Assembly: GCF_033547095.1 (NCBI RefSeq)
Contig: NZ_CP137852.1
Location: forward strand, 1,915,501 to 1,979,500
DNA from: Sediminicoccus rosea
GTDB lineage: Bacteria; Pseudomonadota; Alphaproteobacteria; Acetobacterales; Acetobacteraceae
Reading direction: 5' to 3'
DNA: 64,000 nucleotides
Shown here: piece by piece, positions 25,338-34,331 of the stretch
Position numbering within the stretch: position 1 is the stretch's first letter
Layout of the letters: every line of letters starts with the position of its first letter
Position numbers and translations under genes: made by a program
The notes under the pieces: model-generated
The model's database searches: none
Told to the model about the DNA's origin: nothing
What the model saw: only the letters and a program-made list of their open reading frames with translations

Positions 25338-26333
25338 CTAAACGGCTTCGCGCGCTTGTCCAGCCCCGCCACGCATACCGGCCATGCCAAGAGGCATTTT
25401 CCCCGCCCCCGCCGGCTGCTCCTGCACATAGCTGGGCCAGGCGAGACCGGTGACGCGGCCGCGCAAGGCCCGCAGCAGGGCGAGGCCCTCCTCCACCGGC
25501 ACATGGAAGCGCGCCGTGCCGGGCGCGGGGTCGAGCTGGTGCAGGTAGTAGGGCTTCACGCGGTGCCGCAGCATGGCGCGGAACAGCGCCTCCAGCGCGG
25601 CCTCGCTGTCATTGACGCCGCGCAGCAGCACGGATTGGCCGAGCAGCACGAGCCCCGCCGCGTGCAGCCCACGCAGCCCGGCCGCCGCCTCGGGCGTGAA
25701 TTCCGCCGCATGATTGGCGTGCACGCAAAGATAGAGCGGCCGGTCCAGGGTCAGCGCCGCCAGCATGCCAGGCGTGATGCGCCCAGGGTCCGCCACTGGC
25801 ACGCGGCTGTGGATGCGCAGCGTCTCGATGTGGGGAATCGCGGCCAGCCGCGCCAGGATGCGCCCAAGGCGCCGCGGTGAGAGCATCAGCGGGTCACCGC
25901 CGGTCAGGATCACCTCGCGCACCGCGGGCGTTTCGGCGAACCAGTCCAGCGCCGCCTCCAATTCCGCCTCGCTCAGCAGGCCGCCATCGGGGCCGACGGC
26001 CTCGCGCCGGAAGCAGAAGCGACAATAAACCGGGCAGGCCAGCAGGGGCTTGAGCAGCGCGCGGTCCGGATAGCGGTGCACCACGCCCTTGATGGGGGTG
26101 AAGGGCGCGTCGGCCGTCGGGTCCTCCAGCTCATGCGGCGCCGTGATGAGCTCCTCGGGCTCGGGCAGGTATTGCGCGGCGATGGGCGCGCCGGCCTCGC
26201 GGATCAGGGCGGCCATGGCGGGGGTGACGGCGATGGAATAGCGGGCCGCCACCGCCTCCAGCGCGGAGGCTGCGGCGGGCGCGATCAGGCCGGCGTCAAC
26301 CAGCTCCTGGGGGGTGCGCAGCGTGCGGGTCAT
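25338..26333 (-). CDS. epmB: EF-P lysine 2,3-aminomutase EpmB (KamA-like radical SAM)
   Basis: Radical SAM, PLP-dependent aminomutase of 331 residues. The iron-sulfur motif is Cys100-x3-Cys104-x2-Cys107 (CPVYCRFC), TGGDPL follows near 158, and the PLP lysine is probably Lys312 (GAGKMPLG). In the EF-P pathway it makes (R)-beta-lysine, which EpmA attaches to elongation factor P. The short length and the divergent epmA neighbour favour EpmB over a catabolic lysine aminomutase. The ATG at 26333 fits the family; the frame extends upstream into the 38-base shared gap. Confidence 0.93.
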   Translation of the reverse strand: MTRTLRTPQELVDAGLIAPAAASALEAVAARYSIAVTPAMAALIREAGAPIAAQYLPEPEELITAPHELEDPTADAPFTPIKGVVHRYPDRALLKPLLACPVYCRFCFRREAVGPDGGLLSEAELEAALDWFAETPAVREVILTGGDPLMLSPRRLGRILARLAAIPHIETLRIHSRVPVADPGRITPGMLAALTLDRPLYLCVHANHAAEFTPEAAAGLRGLHAAGLVLLGQSVLLRGVNDSEAALEALFRAMLRHRVKPYYLHQLDPAPGTARFHVPVEEGLALLRALRGRVTGLAWPSYVQEQPAGAGKMPLGMAGMRGGAGQAREAV

Positions 26334-26371
26334 GGCAGGCGAGGCTCTGCCCTGGTAAGGGCTGCCGCGCA

Positions 26372-27391
26372 ATGCCCCATCCCGTATGGCACCCCGAGAG
26401 CCTGGCCGCGCGCCTGCCCTTCCTCGACGCCCGCGCGCGCCTGACCGCCGCCACGCGCGCCTGGCTCACCCAGCGCGGCTATCGCGAGGTGGAGACGCCC
26501 TGCCTCGTGCCCGCGCCGGGGATGGAGGTGCATCTGCGCGGCTTCCAGAGCGCCTATGAGCCGCATCTGGGTCAAGGGGAGCGGCGCGCGCTCTGGCTGC
26601 GCACCTCGCCGGAACTCGCCTTGAAGCGGCTGCTGGTCGGCGGTGCCGGGCCGGTCTTCGAACTCGCCCGCGTCTGGCGCAATGGCGAGATCGGCGCGCG
26701 CCACGCGCCCGAATTCACCATGCTGGAATGGTATCGCCCGGGCCTCATGCTGGAGGGACTGATGGCGGAGACGGAGGCGCTGGTCCGCGCGCTCTGCCCG
26801 CCCATGGTGGCGCATGAGGGGGTGACGACGGACCTGACCCTCCCCTTCGAGCGCATCACCTGTGCCGAGGCCTTCGCGCGCCATGCGGGGCTCGACCTTC
26901 TCGCCAGCATCCGGCCCGATGGCACGGGCGATGGCGCCGCACTGGGCGCGCGGGCGGATGAGAGCTGGGAGGAGGCCTTCTTCCGTATCCTGCTCGACCA
27001 TGTGGAGCCACATCTGGGCCGCGCGCGCGCGAGCTTCCTGACGCATTGGCCCGCCCCGCAGGCCGCGCTGGCCCGGCGCGATCCGGACGACCCGCGCGTG
27101 GCGTTGCGCTTCGAGCTGTTTGCCGGCGGCATCGAACTCGCCAACGCCTTCGACGAACTGACCGATGCGGCGGAACAGGCCGCGCGCTTCGCCCATGACG
27201 TGGCCGAGCGCGAACGCCTCTACGGCGCCGCCGCCTCCTGGCCGGTTGATGCGGATTTCCTGGCGGCCCTGGCGCAGGGCATGCCGGCGGGCAGCGGCAT
27301 CGCGCTCGGCTTCGACCGGCTGGCGATGCTGGCGAGCGGCGCGCGCCGCATCGAGGATGTTCTCTGGCTCGGCGGCTTTCCCTATGGCTGA
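26372..27391 (+). CDS. epmA: EF-P--lysine ligase EpmA (GenX/PoxA)
   Basis: Paralogue of the class II lysyl-tRNA synthetase catalytic core, 339 residues, lacking the N-terminal anticodon-binding domain, as expected of EpmA. Class II motifs are visible: YREVETPCLVPAPGMEVHL (motif 1 region), VFELARVWRNGEIGARHAPEFTMLEWYR (motif 2), and GIALGFDRLAMLASG (motif 3). It ligates (R)-beta-lysine to a lysine of EF-P to relieve stalling at polyproline. It is divergent from epmB with only 38 bases between; efp itself is not in the window. Confidence 0.95.
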   Translation: MPHPVWHPESLAARLPFLDARARLTAATRAWLTQRGYREVETPCLVPAPGMEVHLRGFQSAYEPHLGQGERRALWLRTSPELALKRLLVGGAGPVFELARVWRNGEIGARHAPEFTMLEWYRPGLMLEGLMAETEALVRALCPPMVAHEGVTTDLTLPFERITCAEAFARHAGLDLLASIRPDGTGDGAALGARADESWEEAFFRILLDHVEPHLGRARASFLTHWPAPQAALARRDPDDPRVALRFELFAGGIELANAFDELTDAAEQAARFAHDVAERERLYGAAASWPVDADFLAALAQGMPAGSGIALGFDRLAMLASGARRIEDVLWLGGFPYG

Positions 27392-27401
27392 GGCCGCGCC
27401 T

Positions 27402-27428
27402 ATCCTTCCCGCGCGATCGGGAAAGGAT
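27402..27428 (+). promoter_or_regulatory. hairpin containing the ribosome-binding site of the Gfo/Idh gene
   Basis: ATCCTTCCCG at 27402-27411 pairs with CGGGAAAGGAT at 27418-27428 (10 base pairs, one bulged A, 6-base loop). The 3' arm contains GGAAAGGA, the likely ribosome-binding site for the ATG at 27434. The stem could mask translation or act as a weak transcript end after epmA. No T-run follows. Confidence 0.45.
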
Positions 27429-27433
27429 GCGGG

Positions 27434-28435
27434 ATGGCGGTCAGGACATTGCGCTGGGGCCTGGTGGGCCTGGGTTCGCTCGCCACCACGGTGATGGGCG
27501 CCTCGCGCCGCGCGGAGCATGCAGTGATCCAGGCCGGCGCGACGCGCGACCCCGCCAAGGGCCGCGCCTTCTGCGCGATGCACGGCATCCCGAACTTCCA
27601 CGCCACGCATGAGACGCTCGTGACGGATCCCGAGGTGGACGCCGTCTTCGTCATGACGCCGAATGACAGGCATATGCCCGTGGTGCTCGCCGCCGCCGCG
27701 GCCGGCAAGCCCGTGCTCTGCGAGAAGCCGCTCGCGATGACGGAGGCCGATGCGCTGGCCATGATCGCGGCCTGCGAGAGCGCGGGCGTCATGCTGCGCC
27801 TCGGCCTGCATCTGCGCTTCGAGAAATTCCTCGACCGCGTGGCCGCCGTGCTGGCCGAGGGGCGCATCGGCACCATCCGCGCCATTTCCATCGAGCGCGC
27901 GGCGCCGCTTTCCGAACGCGCGCCCTGGCGCGAGGACCCGGCGCAGGGTGGCGGCATTCTCTATGATGTCGCGCTGCACCTATTGGACCTGGTGCCGAAG
28001 CTCGCCGGTGGGTGCCTCGCCTCGGTCGGCGGCCTCGCCCATCCGCCGCCGGGCAGCGGGCAGGGGGCGGACACCGTGACCCTGCTGCTGCGCACGATGA
28101 ACGATGTGCAGGTGAGCCTGCGCGCCTCGCGCGAGGCGCCCTATGCCGGCAGCGACCTCGTCGTCATCGGCACCAAGGGCATGCTCCGGACCGGCCCGCT
28201 GCGCTGGGTGGAGGAATTCGTGATGACCATCACCCATGCGGAAGGCGTCACGGAGGAGCGTGTTCCCGCCTGCGACCTTTATCGCGACGAGATGGACGGC
28301 TTCGCGCGGGACCTTGCGGATGGCGGCACGCGGCTCGGCACGGGGGCGGATGGGCTGCGCCTCGTCCGCCTCGCCACCCGGATCGAGCAGGCGCTCGCCG
28401 AGGGACGGAGCATCACCCTGGAGGACATCCCATGA
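27434..28435 (+). CDS. Gfo/Idh/MocA family oxidoreductase
   Basis: NAD(P)-dependent dehydrogenase of 333 residues, typically acting on sugars, inositols or related polyols. The Rossmann motif is GLVGLGSLA at residues 9-17, the conserved CEKPLA is near 96-101, and the catalytic region GGGILYDVALHLLDL is near 173-187. Its stop overlaps the start of the downstream Bug receptor by ATGA, so the two are translationally coupled and probably serve one substrate. Confidence 0.9.
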   Translation: MAVRTLRWGLVGLGSLATTVMGASRRAEHAVIQAGATRDPAKGRAFCAMHGIPNFHATHETLVTDPEVDAVFVMTPNDRHMPVVLAAAAAGKPVLCEKPLAMTEADALAMIAACESAGVMLRLGLHLRFEKFLDRVAAVLAEGRIGTIRAISIERAAPLSERAPWREDPAQGGGILYDVALHLLDLVPKLAGGCLASVGGLAHPPPGSGQGADTVTLLLRTMNDVQVSLRASREAPYAGSDLVVIGTKGMLRTGPLRWVEEFVMTITHAEGVTEERVPACDLYRDEMDGFARDLADGGTRLGTGADGLRLVRLATRIEQALAEGRSITLEDIP

Positions 28436-29385
28436 TCGCCCGCCGCACCGCACTCGGCCTTGTGCTCGCAACCCCCGCGCTGGCGCAGGACGCCTGGCCG
28501 CGCCGGCCGCTGCGCCTCGTCATTCCCTATTCGCCCGGCGGCTCGACCGACACCGTCGCGCGGCTGATGGCCGAGCGCCTTTCCCGCGCGCTGGGCCAGC
28601 CGGTGGTGGCGGAGAACCGCCCCGGCCTGGCCGGCAGCATCGGCGTGGATGCGGTGGCCAAGAGCGCCCCGGACGGCCACACGCTGGTGGTCGCCACCAC
28701 CAACCAGGCGATCAACGAGACGCAGCAGCTGCGCCGGCCCTTCCGGCTGATGAACGACCTCGCGCCCGTCGCGATGATGGACAGCTTCCCCTTCGCGCTG
28801 GCCGTGACCAACAGCCTGCCCGTGCGCTCGGTGGCGGAGCTGGTGGCCTATGCCAAGGCCCATCCCGGGGCGCTGAACTACGCCTCCTCCGGCACGGGCG
28901 CCGCGCTGCACCTGACGATGGAGCGGCTGCGCAGCCAGGCGGGCATCGAGATGCAGCACGTGCCCTACCGCAACTATGCCGAGGGGCGGACGGCGCTGAT
29001 CGCCGGGCAGATCCAGCTGCTCTTCGACGCGACCTTCACCCTGGCGCCGCTGATCCAGGGCGGGCAGATCCGCGGCATTGCCACCACGGGCCTGCAGCGC
29101 GCCGCCATGCTGCCCGACCTGCCGACGCTGGCCGAGTCCTGGCCCGGCTTCCAGGCGGCCCTGTGGAACGGGATCCTGGCCCCCGCCGGCACGCCCGAGC
29201 CCGTGCTGGACCGCCTGAATCGCGAGGTGAACGCCATCCTCGCCGAGCCCGAGGTGATCGCCGCGCATGACCGCCTGGGTGCCGTGACGCTGCCGATGAC
29301 GCGCGCCGCGTTCCGCGACTTCCTGCTGGCCGAGATCGCGCTCAACGCGCAGATCCTGCGCGCGGCGGGGGTGCAGCCGGAATAG
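28432..29385 (+). CDS. Bug/TctC-family solute receptor
   Basis: Periplasmic receptor of 317 residues. The signal peptide is residues 1-18 (IARRTALGLVLATPALAQ). Family segments are PLRLVIPYSPGGSTDTVAR, GQPVVAENRPGLAGSIG, and LNYASSGTGAALHLTMERL. It is coupled to the Gfo/Idh oxidoreductase by a four-base overlap, which suggests its ligand is a sugar acid or polyol-derived acid (inference). No TctAB genes are nearby. Confidence 0.93.
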   Translation: MIARRTALGLVLATPALAQDAWPRRPLRLVIPYSPGGSTDTVARLMAERLSRALGQPVVAENRPGLAGSIGVDAVAKSAPDGHTLVVATTNQAINETQQLRRPFRLMNDLAPVAMMDSFPFALAVTNSLPVRSVAELVAYAKAHPGALNYASSGTGAALHLTMERLRSQAGIEMQHVPYRNYAEGRTALIAGQIQLLFDATFTLAPLIQGGQIRGIATTGLQRAAMLPDLPTLAESWPGFQAALWNGILAPAGTPEPVLDRLNREVNAILAEPEVIAAHDRLGAVTLPMTRAAFRDFLLAEIALNAQILRAAGVQPE

Positions 29386-29395
29386 CCGCCGCCCC

Positions 29396-29764
29396 TCAGC
29401 GGCAGATGTATTGCAGCACGGCCTGGACCTGGCCGGGCGTCAGGGTGCTGCCGGCTGCGACGTTCAACACCCCCTGGCGGCGCGAGGCATTCCCGTCCAG
29501 CTCCACCTCGCGGCTCGCATTCACGGGTGCGCCGGGCAGCTGGCCGACGCGGATGAACACCAGCATGGGCTGGGGGGTCAGGTTGCGCAGTCCCACGGAG
29601 AATTGCCGCCGCGCCTCGTTGAACTCGCGCGAGGCCGCGATCTCCGTCATCGTCACCGGGTCCACCTGGAGCCGGCCGTCGCAATGGACGCTCTGGGCCT
29701 GGGCGGGCAGGGCGGCGAGGCCGAGGCCGGCGGCGAGGAGGCTGGAGGCGAAGATGGCACGCAT
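29396..29764 (-). CDS. small secreted protein of unknown function
   Basis: Predicted periplasmic protein of 122 residues. Residues 1-23 (RAIFASSLLAAGLGLAALPAQAQ) are a clear Sec signal peptide, which fixes the start at 29764, preceded by AAGGA; the open frame runs upstream to 29860 without likeness. The mature part is beta-rich, has two cysteines (one near the N-terminus and one at the C-terminus, ...LQYICR) that may pair, and contains FNEARRQFSVGLRNLTPQPMLVF. I do not recognise the family. It follows the receptor gene at 29879-30847 on the same strand by 114 bases. Confidence 0.75.
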   Translation of the reverse strand: MRAIFASSLLAAGLGLAALPAQAQSVHCDGRLQVDPVTMTEIAASREFNEARRQFSVGLRNLTPQPMLVFIRVGQLPGAPVNASREVELDGNASRRQGVLNVAAGSTLTPGQVQAVLQYICR

Positions 29765-29878
29765 GGGAAGGGTTCCTTCTGTCTCAGGTGCAGAGTGCCA
29801 GCCCCGCGCGCCGCGGACCAATCGCCAGAGGCGATCACGCGCTTCAGCCGGGCCGATCATCGCCGCCCTCCGGCCGGG

Positions 29879-30847
29879 CTAATCCGCACGGATGCCGGCG
29901 CGGCGGATCACCTCGCCCCAGCGCGCCGTCTCTGCCGCCTGGAAGCGCGCCAGCTGCTCCGGCGTGCCGGGCAGCAGCTCGAAGCCCGCATCGCCCAGGC
30001 GCTGCCGCGTGGCCGGCGCGTTCAGGATGCGGACGATCTCGAGGTTCAGCCGCGCGATGGCGGCGGGCGGCGAGCCGGCGCGGGTGTAGAGCCCGCTCCA
30101 GATCGAGCTGACGAGGTCGGGGTGGCCGAGCTCCGCGGTGGTGGGCACATCGGGGATGGCGCTATGCCGCGCCCGCGCCATGGTGGCGACGGCGGCGACG
30201 CGCCCGCCACGCAACTGCCCCAGCACATCCGAGATGGAGGGGAACATCAGGCTGAGCCGCCCGCCGATCAGATCGTTCAGCGCGGGCGCCTGGCCGCGAT
30301 AGGGCACGTGTTCCAGCCGCAGGCCCATGGCATGGGCGAACATCTCGCCCGCCAGATGCGTGGGCGAGCCATTGCCGGAGGAGCCAAAGAGGCTGCGCGC
30401 CGGCTCGGCGCGCAGCCCTGCGATCAGCCCCGCGAAATTGCGCGCGGGTGGGGCGGGCCAGTCGGGGCCGATCGCGATGCATTGCGCGTAGTCGCTGACC
30501 AGGGTGACGGGCGCGAAATCGGCGACGGGATCATAGGCGAGGCGCGGATAGAGCCAGGGATTGGCCGAATGGGTGCCGGTCGTCGCCATGAAGAGCGTGA
30601 GGCCATCGGGTGCGGTGCGCGCCGCCTCGGTGGCGCCGATGGTGCCGCCGGCGCCCGGCCGGTTCTCGATCACCACGGGCTGGCCCAGCGCCTGGGAGAG
30701 GGGCTCGGCGATCAGGCGGGACTGCACATCGGCGCTGCCGCCGGCGGGGAAGGGCACGATGATGCGCAAGGGCCGGTCCGGCCGCCATTCGCCCTGCGCG
30801 AGGGCCGGCGTGGCCAGCGGGGTCAGCAGCAATGCGCGTCGCTTCAT
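29879..30847 (-). CDS. Bug/TctC-family solute receptor
   Basis: Periplasmic receptor of 322 residues. The signal peptide is short (KRRALLLTPLATPALAQ). Segments PLRIIVPFPAGGSADVQSR, GQPVVIENRPGAGGTIG, and SLFGSSGNGSPTHLAGEMF identify the family. It is the third gene of an operon after an N-carbamoyl amino acid hydrolase-like nitrilase and a RutD-like hydrolase, joined to the latter by ATGA, so it may bring in a carbamoylated or ureido compound (inference). Confidence 0.93.
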   Translation of the reverse strand: MKRRALLLTPLATPALAQGEWRPDRPLRIIVPFPAGGSADVQSRLIAEPLSQALGQPVVIENRPGAGGTIGATEAARTAPDGLTLFMATTGTHSANPWLYPRLAYDPVADFAPVTLVSDYAQCIAIGPDWPAPPARNFAGLIAGLRAEPARSLFGSSGNGSPTHLAGEMFAHAMGLRLEHVPYRGQAPALNDLIGGRLSLMFPSISDVLGQLRGGRVAAVATMARARHSAIPDVPTTAELGHPDLVSSIWSGLYTRAGSPPAAIARLNLEIVRILNAPATRQRLGDAGFELLPGTPEQLARFQAAETARWGEVIRRAGIRAD

Positions 30848-31641
30848 GGGGCCTCGCGGAGGAAGGGCAGGACGATGCTGTCGAACAGCGCGGGTTCGGT
30901 GCGGGAGAGCGCATGCCCGCCGCGCGGGACGAAGACGGCATAGGCGCCGGGAACCAGAGCGGCCATCTCCTCGGAGAAATAGCGCGGGGTCAGGATGTCG
31001 TCATCGGCGCAGAGCACCATGAGCGGCGGCCTGAGGCGCGGCAGTTCGGCGCGCGGGTCGAAGGCGAGGATGGCGTCCAGCCGGCTGCCCTGCACCACGG
31101 GGTCGCCCAGCGCGCCGGCGGCGGCAGCCTCATCCGCCGCGATGCGTGCCTCGTTCGCGTTGATCCAATAGGGCGGGTGGAGCAGCAGCGTGGTGTAGCG
31201 GGCATAGGCATCGGCCCCGGCGCGCTCCATCAGGATCTTGCGCAGCGCGAAGACGCGGTGGCGATAGCGGTCGCCATGGGTCGTGCTGGCATAGACCACC
31301 ATGCGGGAGAGGCGCGCGGGCTCGGCCAGCGCCAAGGCCACGCCGATGGCGCCGCCGGTGGAGTGGCCGAGATAGGCGGCGCGCGGCATGCCCGCCGCAT
31401 CCATCACGGCGGCGAGGTCGGCGGCCATCTGCCCGACCGAGGCCACCGGCACGCGGGACGAGTTCCCGGTGCCGCGCTGGTCGAAGACCAGCACGCGGAA
31501 TTCCCGCGCATAGGCATCGAGCTGCGGCGCCCACCAGCCATGCGTGCCGCCCAGCCCGGCGGCGAGCACCAGGGGTGGCGCATCCGGCGCGCCCCTCACA
31601 TCCCACCAGATCTCGGCGCCGTCGCGCTGGATCTTCGGCAT
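30844..31641 (-). CDS. alpha/beta hydrolase (RutD-like)
   Basis: Hydrolase of 265 residues with a complete alpha/beta-fold triad: nucleophile Ser94 (LGHSTGGAIG), acid in CADDDILTP, and the final His in PRGGHALSRTEP. The VLAAGLGGTHGWWAPQL and FDQRGTGNSS segments are closest to RutD, the aminoacrylate hydrolase of uracil degradation. The start at 31641 overlaps the nitrilase stop by one base (TGATG). The context of an N-carbamoyl hydrolase and a receptor fits a carbamoyl or ureido catabolic step, but the substrate is inferred. Confidence 0.88.
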   Translation of the reverse strand: MPKIQRDGAEIWWDVRGAPDAPPLVLAAGLGGTHGWWAPQLDAYAREFRVLVFDQRGTGNSSRVPVASVGQMAADLAAVMDAAGMPRAAYLGHSTGGAIGVALALAEPARLSRMVVYASTTHGDRYRHRVFALRKILMERAGADAYARYTTLLLHPPYWINANEARIAADEAAAAGALGDPVVQGSRLDAILAFDPRAELPRLRPPLMVLCADDDILTPRYFSEEMAALVPGAYAVFVPRGGHALSRTEPALFDSIVLPFLREAP

Positions 31642-32600
31642 CAGGCGGGCGTCCAGACCGGTGGCTCGACCGAGCCCACCTGCTCCAGGATGCGGCCATA
31701 GGCTTCGGGCCGGCGATGGGCGGCGAAGTTGAAGATGGTGGTGCGGCCCAGCTTGCAGTCGTCCAGGTCGCAATCGGCGGTGATGAGTTCGTCGCCCCAG
31801 CTCGTCGCCTGGGCCATGATCTCGCCCTGCGGGTTCACGATGATGGAATGGCCGAAGAGCTCATGCCCATCCTCCGTGCCGCCCTTGGCCGTCGCCACGC
31901 CGAAGCAGGCATTCTGGTAGCAGCCGGCGCGGATGGAGAGGTGCGAATGCTCGACGCGCAGGTGGTGCGCCTCGAAGCCCCGATTGTCCATGTTGAGCGA
32001 AGGCGTGTTGTAGCCGAGCATGACGATCTCGACCTGCTGCAGCCCCATGACGCGCCACGCCTCAGGCCAGCGGCGGTCATTGCAGATCATCATGCCGATA
32101 TTGGCCTCTTGCTGGCCGACCGGCGCGCGGATGACGGGGAAGCCCAGGTCGCCCACCTCGAAATAGCGCTTCTCCAGGTGCTGCACCTTGCGGATCGGGT
32201 CGTATTCCTTGTGCCCGGGCAGGTGGACCTTGCGGTATTTCAGCACGACCTGGCCCGAAGGGTGCACGTAGATCGCGGTGTTGTAGCGGTGGCCATCGGG
32301 CGTCTTCTCGGCATAGCCCAGGTGAAAGCCGATGCCGTACTTCTTCGCGGCTTCGAAGAGCGGCGCCGTCTCGTTGGAGGGCATGGCGTGCTCATACCAA
32401 TGGTCCGCCTTGGCGATGTCCTCCTCATACCAGCGCGGGAAGAAGGTGGTGAGCGCCAGTTCGGGGAAGACCACGACCTCGACGCCGCGGCGATGCGCGT
32501 GCTCCATGAGCCGCACCATGCGGCCCACCGCGACATCGCGGCCTTCGGCCTTCTGGATCGGGCCCAACTGGGCGGCGGCGAGGGTGACGCGGCGCGGCAT
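31641..32600 (-). CDS. nitrilase-superfamily N-carbamoyl-D-amino acid hydrolase-like protein
   Basis: C-N hydrolase of 319 residues. The Glu-Lys-Cys triad is Glu47 (VFPELALTTFFPRW), Lys124 (KYRKVHLPGHKEYD) and Cys173 (MICNDRRWPE). The extended similarity to Agrobacterium N-carbamoyl-D-amino acid amidohydrolase (LTTFFPRW, HLEKRYFE, DRRWPE.WRVMGL, GYNTP) is striking, so it probably releases CO2 and ammonia from an N-carbamoyl amino acid or a related ureido compound. ATG at 32600 has AGGAG upstream. It is the first gene of a three-gene operon and divergent from an ABC receptor. Confidence 0.92.
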   Translation of the reverse strand: MPRRVTLAAAQLGPIQKAEGRDVAVGRMVRLMEHAHRRGVEVVVFPELALTTFFPRWYEEDIAKADHWYEHAMPSNETAPLFEAAKKYGIGFHLGYAEKTPDGHRYNTAIYVHPSGQVVLKYRKVHLPGHKEYDPIRKVQHLEKRYFEVGDLGFPVIRAPVGQQEANIGMMICNDRRWPEAWRVMGLQQVEIVMLGYNTPSLNMDNRGFEAHHLRVEHSHLSIRAGCYQNACFGVATAKGGTEDGHELFGHSIIVNPQGEIMAQATSWGDELITADCDLDDCKLGRTTIFNFAAHRRPEAYGRILEQVGSVEPPVWTPA

Positions 32601-32747
32601 GGCATGGCTCCTGGAGATGCTTGCGCAGGATTGCGGCGGATGCGGCGCGCGGCAAGGGTGCGATCGCCTGCATCGGCGGATTCCGCTTGCATGCCGGGCT
32701 CCCGGGAATTCACGCTGCGGTGCCGAAGCTGGAAAGGGTTCTGCCGC

Positions 32748-34331
32748 ATGGCCATCCGCCGCCGCCATCTGCCGCTCGTCGCCGCCCCCGCGCTCCTCTC
32801 GCTCGAAACGCGCCAGGCCATGGCGCAGGACCCGCGGCGGGTGATCCGCTCCGTCCCGATCGGCGATCTGCGCGCGCTGGACCCGATCTGGACCACCACC
32901 TACCTCACGCGGAACCACGGCTATCTGGTGTGGGACACGCTCTTCGCGATGGACGCGCAGAACCGCCCGCAACCGCAGATGGTGGACGAGTTCGGCGTGT
33001 CAGGTGACCGGCGGGAATGGACCTTCCGCCTGCGCGAGGGGCTGCGCTGGCATGATGGTGCCCCGGTGCGCGCGGCGGATTGCGTGGCCTCGATCCGCCG
33101 CTGGGGGGCCAGGGACGGCATGGGCCGCGCCCTGATGCGCGTGACCGAGAGCCTGGAGGCGCGGGATGATCGCGTCTTCGTGCTCAAGCTCTCGCGCCCC
33201 GTGGGCTTCGTGCTGGAGGCGCTGGGCAAGATCGACAGCAACGTGCCCTTCATGATGCCCGAGCGCCTGGCCCGCACCGACCCCAACACCGCCATCACGG
33301 AGGTGGTGGGCTCCGGGCCCTTCCGCTTCATCCGCGAGCAATGGAACCCGGGGGCGCGCGTGGTCTATGAGCGCTTCCGCGAATATGTGCCGCGCGCGGA
33401 GCCGCCGAGCCAGGCGGCGGGCGGCAAGGTCGCGAAGATCGACCGCATCGAGAGCCTCTACACGCCCGATGTCGCGACGGCCGCCAATGGCCTGACGACG
33501 GGTGAATTCGACCTGCTGGAGAGCCCCGCGCCGGACCTGGTGCCGCGCCTCTCCCGCACGCGCGATGTGGTCGTGGCGCCCAATGACCCGCTGGGCTACC
33601 AGTTCTTCATGGCGCTGAACCACCTGCACCCGCCCTTCAACAATGTGGCGGCGCGTCGGGCGCTGATGGCGGTGATCCGCCAGCCGGACTTCCTCATGGC
33701 CAGCATCGGGCGGGACATTCCGTCGCGCGAATGCGGGGCCAATTTCGGCTGCGCGCCGGGCGCCGATGCGGGCTTCGAGGCGCTGGGCTGGCCGCGCATG
33801 ACCGATGCCGAGGCGGCCGCCGCCTTCCGCGCGGCGGGCTATGACGGCCGCCCCATCGTCGTGATGAACCCGGCCGACAATGCGACACTCGCGCCGCTCG
33901 CGTTGATGACGGCCGAGGCGTTGCGGCGGCTCGGCGCCAATGCCGATGTGATCGCGAGCGACTGGAGCGGCGTGGTGCAGCGCCGTGCCTCCCGCAATCC
34001 GCCGGCCCAGGGCGGCTGGAACATCTTCTGCACCAACGCCACCATCACGGGCATCCAGAACCCGCTGCTCAACGTCTTCGTCGGCCATTGCGAGGGCGGC
34101 TGGTTCGGCTGGCCCTGCGATGCGCGCGTGCAGGCGCTGAACGACGCCTGGACCTTCGAGGCCGACCCGGCCCGGCAGCGCGAGATCCTGACCCAGCTCG
34201 AGAAGCTGCATGTGGAGACGGTGACGAACATCCCGCTCGGCCAGTATCGCGGCGTGATCGCGCATCGCCGCAACATCCGGGGCATGCTGCCTGGCCCGGC
34301 GCTCTTCTACTGGAACCTGGAGAAGGTCTGA
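32748..34331 (+). CDS. ABC transporter substrate-binding protein (family 5, peptide/opine type)
   Basis: Periplasmic receptor of 527 residues in the SBP_bac_5 family. The N-terminus AIRRRHLPLVAAPALLSLETRQAMAQ is a signal peptide. Family landmarks are LRALDPIWTTTYLTRNHGYLVWDTLF, WTFRLREGLRWHDGAPVRAADCVASIRRW and GSGPFRFI. Its stop overlaps the downstream amidohydrolase start by one base. No ABC permease or ATPase genes follow, so it is an orphan receptor that must use components encoded elsewhere. The start at 32748 was chosen for the signal peptide; the frame is open far upstream as antisense to the nitrilase. Confidence 0.92.
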   Translation: MAIRRRHLPLVAAPALLSLETRQAMAQDPRRVIRSVPIGDLRALDPIWTTTYLTRNHGYLVWDTLFAMDAQNRPQPQMVDEFGVSGDRREWTFRLREGLRWHDGAPVRAADCVASIRRWGARDGMGRALMRVTESLEARDDRVFVLKLSRPVGFVLEALGKIDSNVPFMMPERLARTDPNTAITEVVGSGPFRFIREQWNPGARVVYERFREYVPRAEPPSQAAGGKVAKIDRIESLYTPDVATAANGLTTGEFDLLESPAPDLVPRLSRTRDVVVAPNDPLGYQFFMALNHLHPPFNNVAARRALMAVIRQPDFLMASIGRDIPSRECGANFGCAPGADAGFEALGWPRMTDAEAAAAFRAAGYDGRPIVVMNPADNATLAPLALMTAEALRRLGANADVIASDWSGVVQRRASRNPPAQGGWNIFCTNATITGIQNPLLNVFVGHCEGGWFGWPCDARVQALNDAWTFEADPARQREILTQLEKLHVETVTNIPLGQYRGVIAHRRNIRGMLPGPALFYWNLEKV

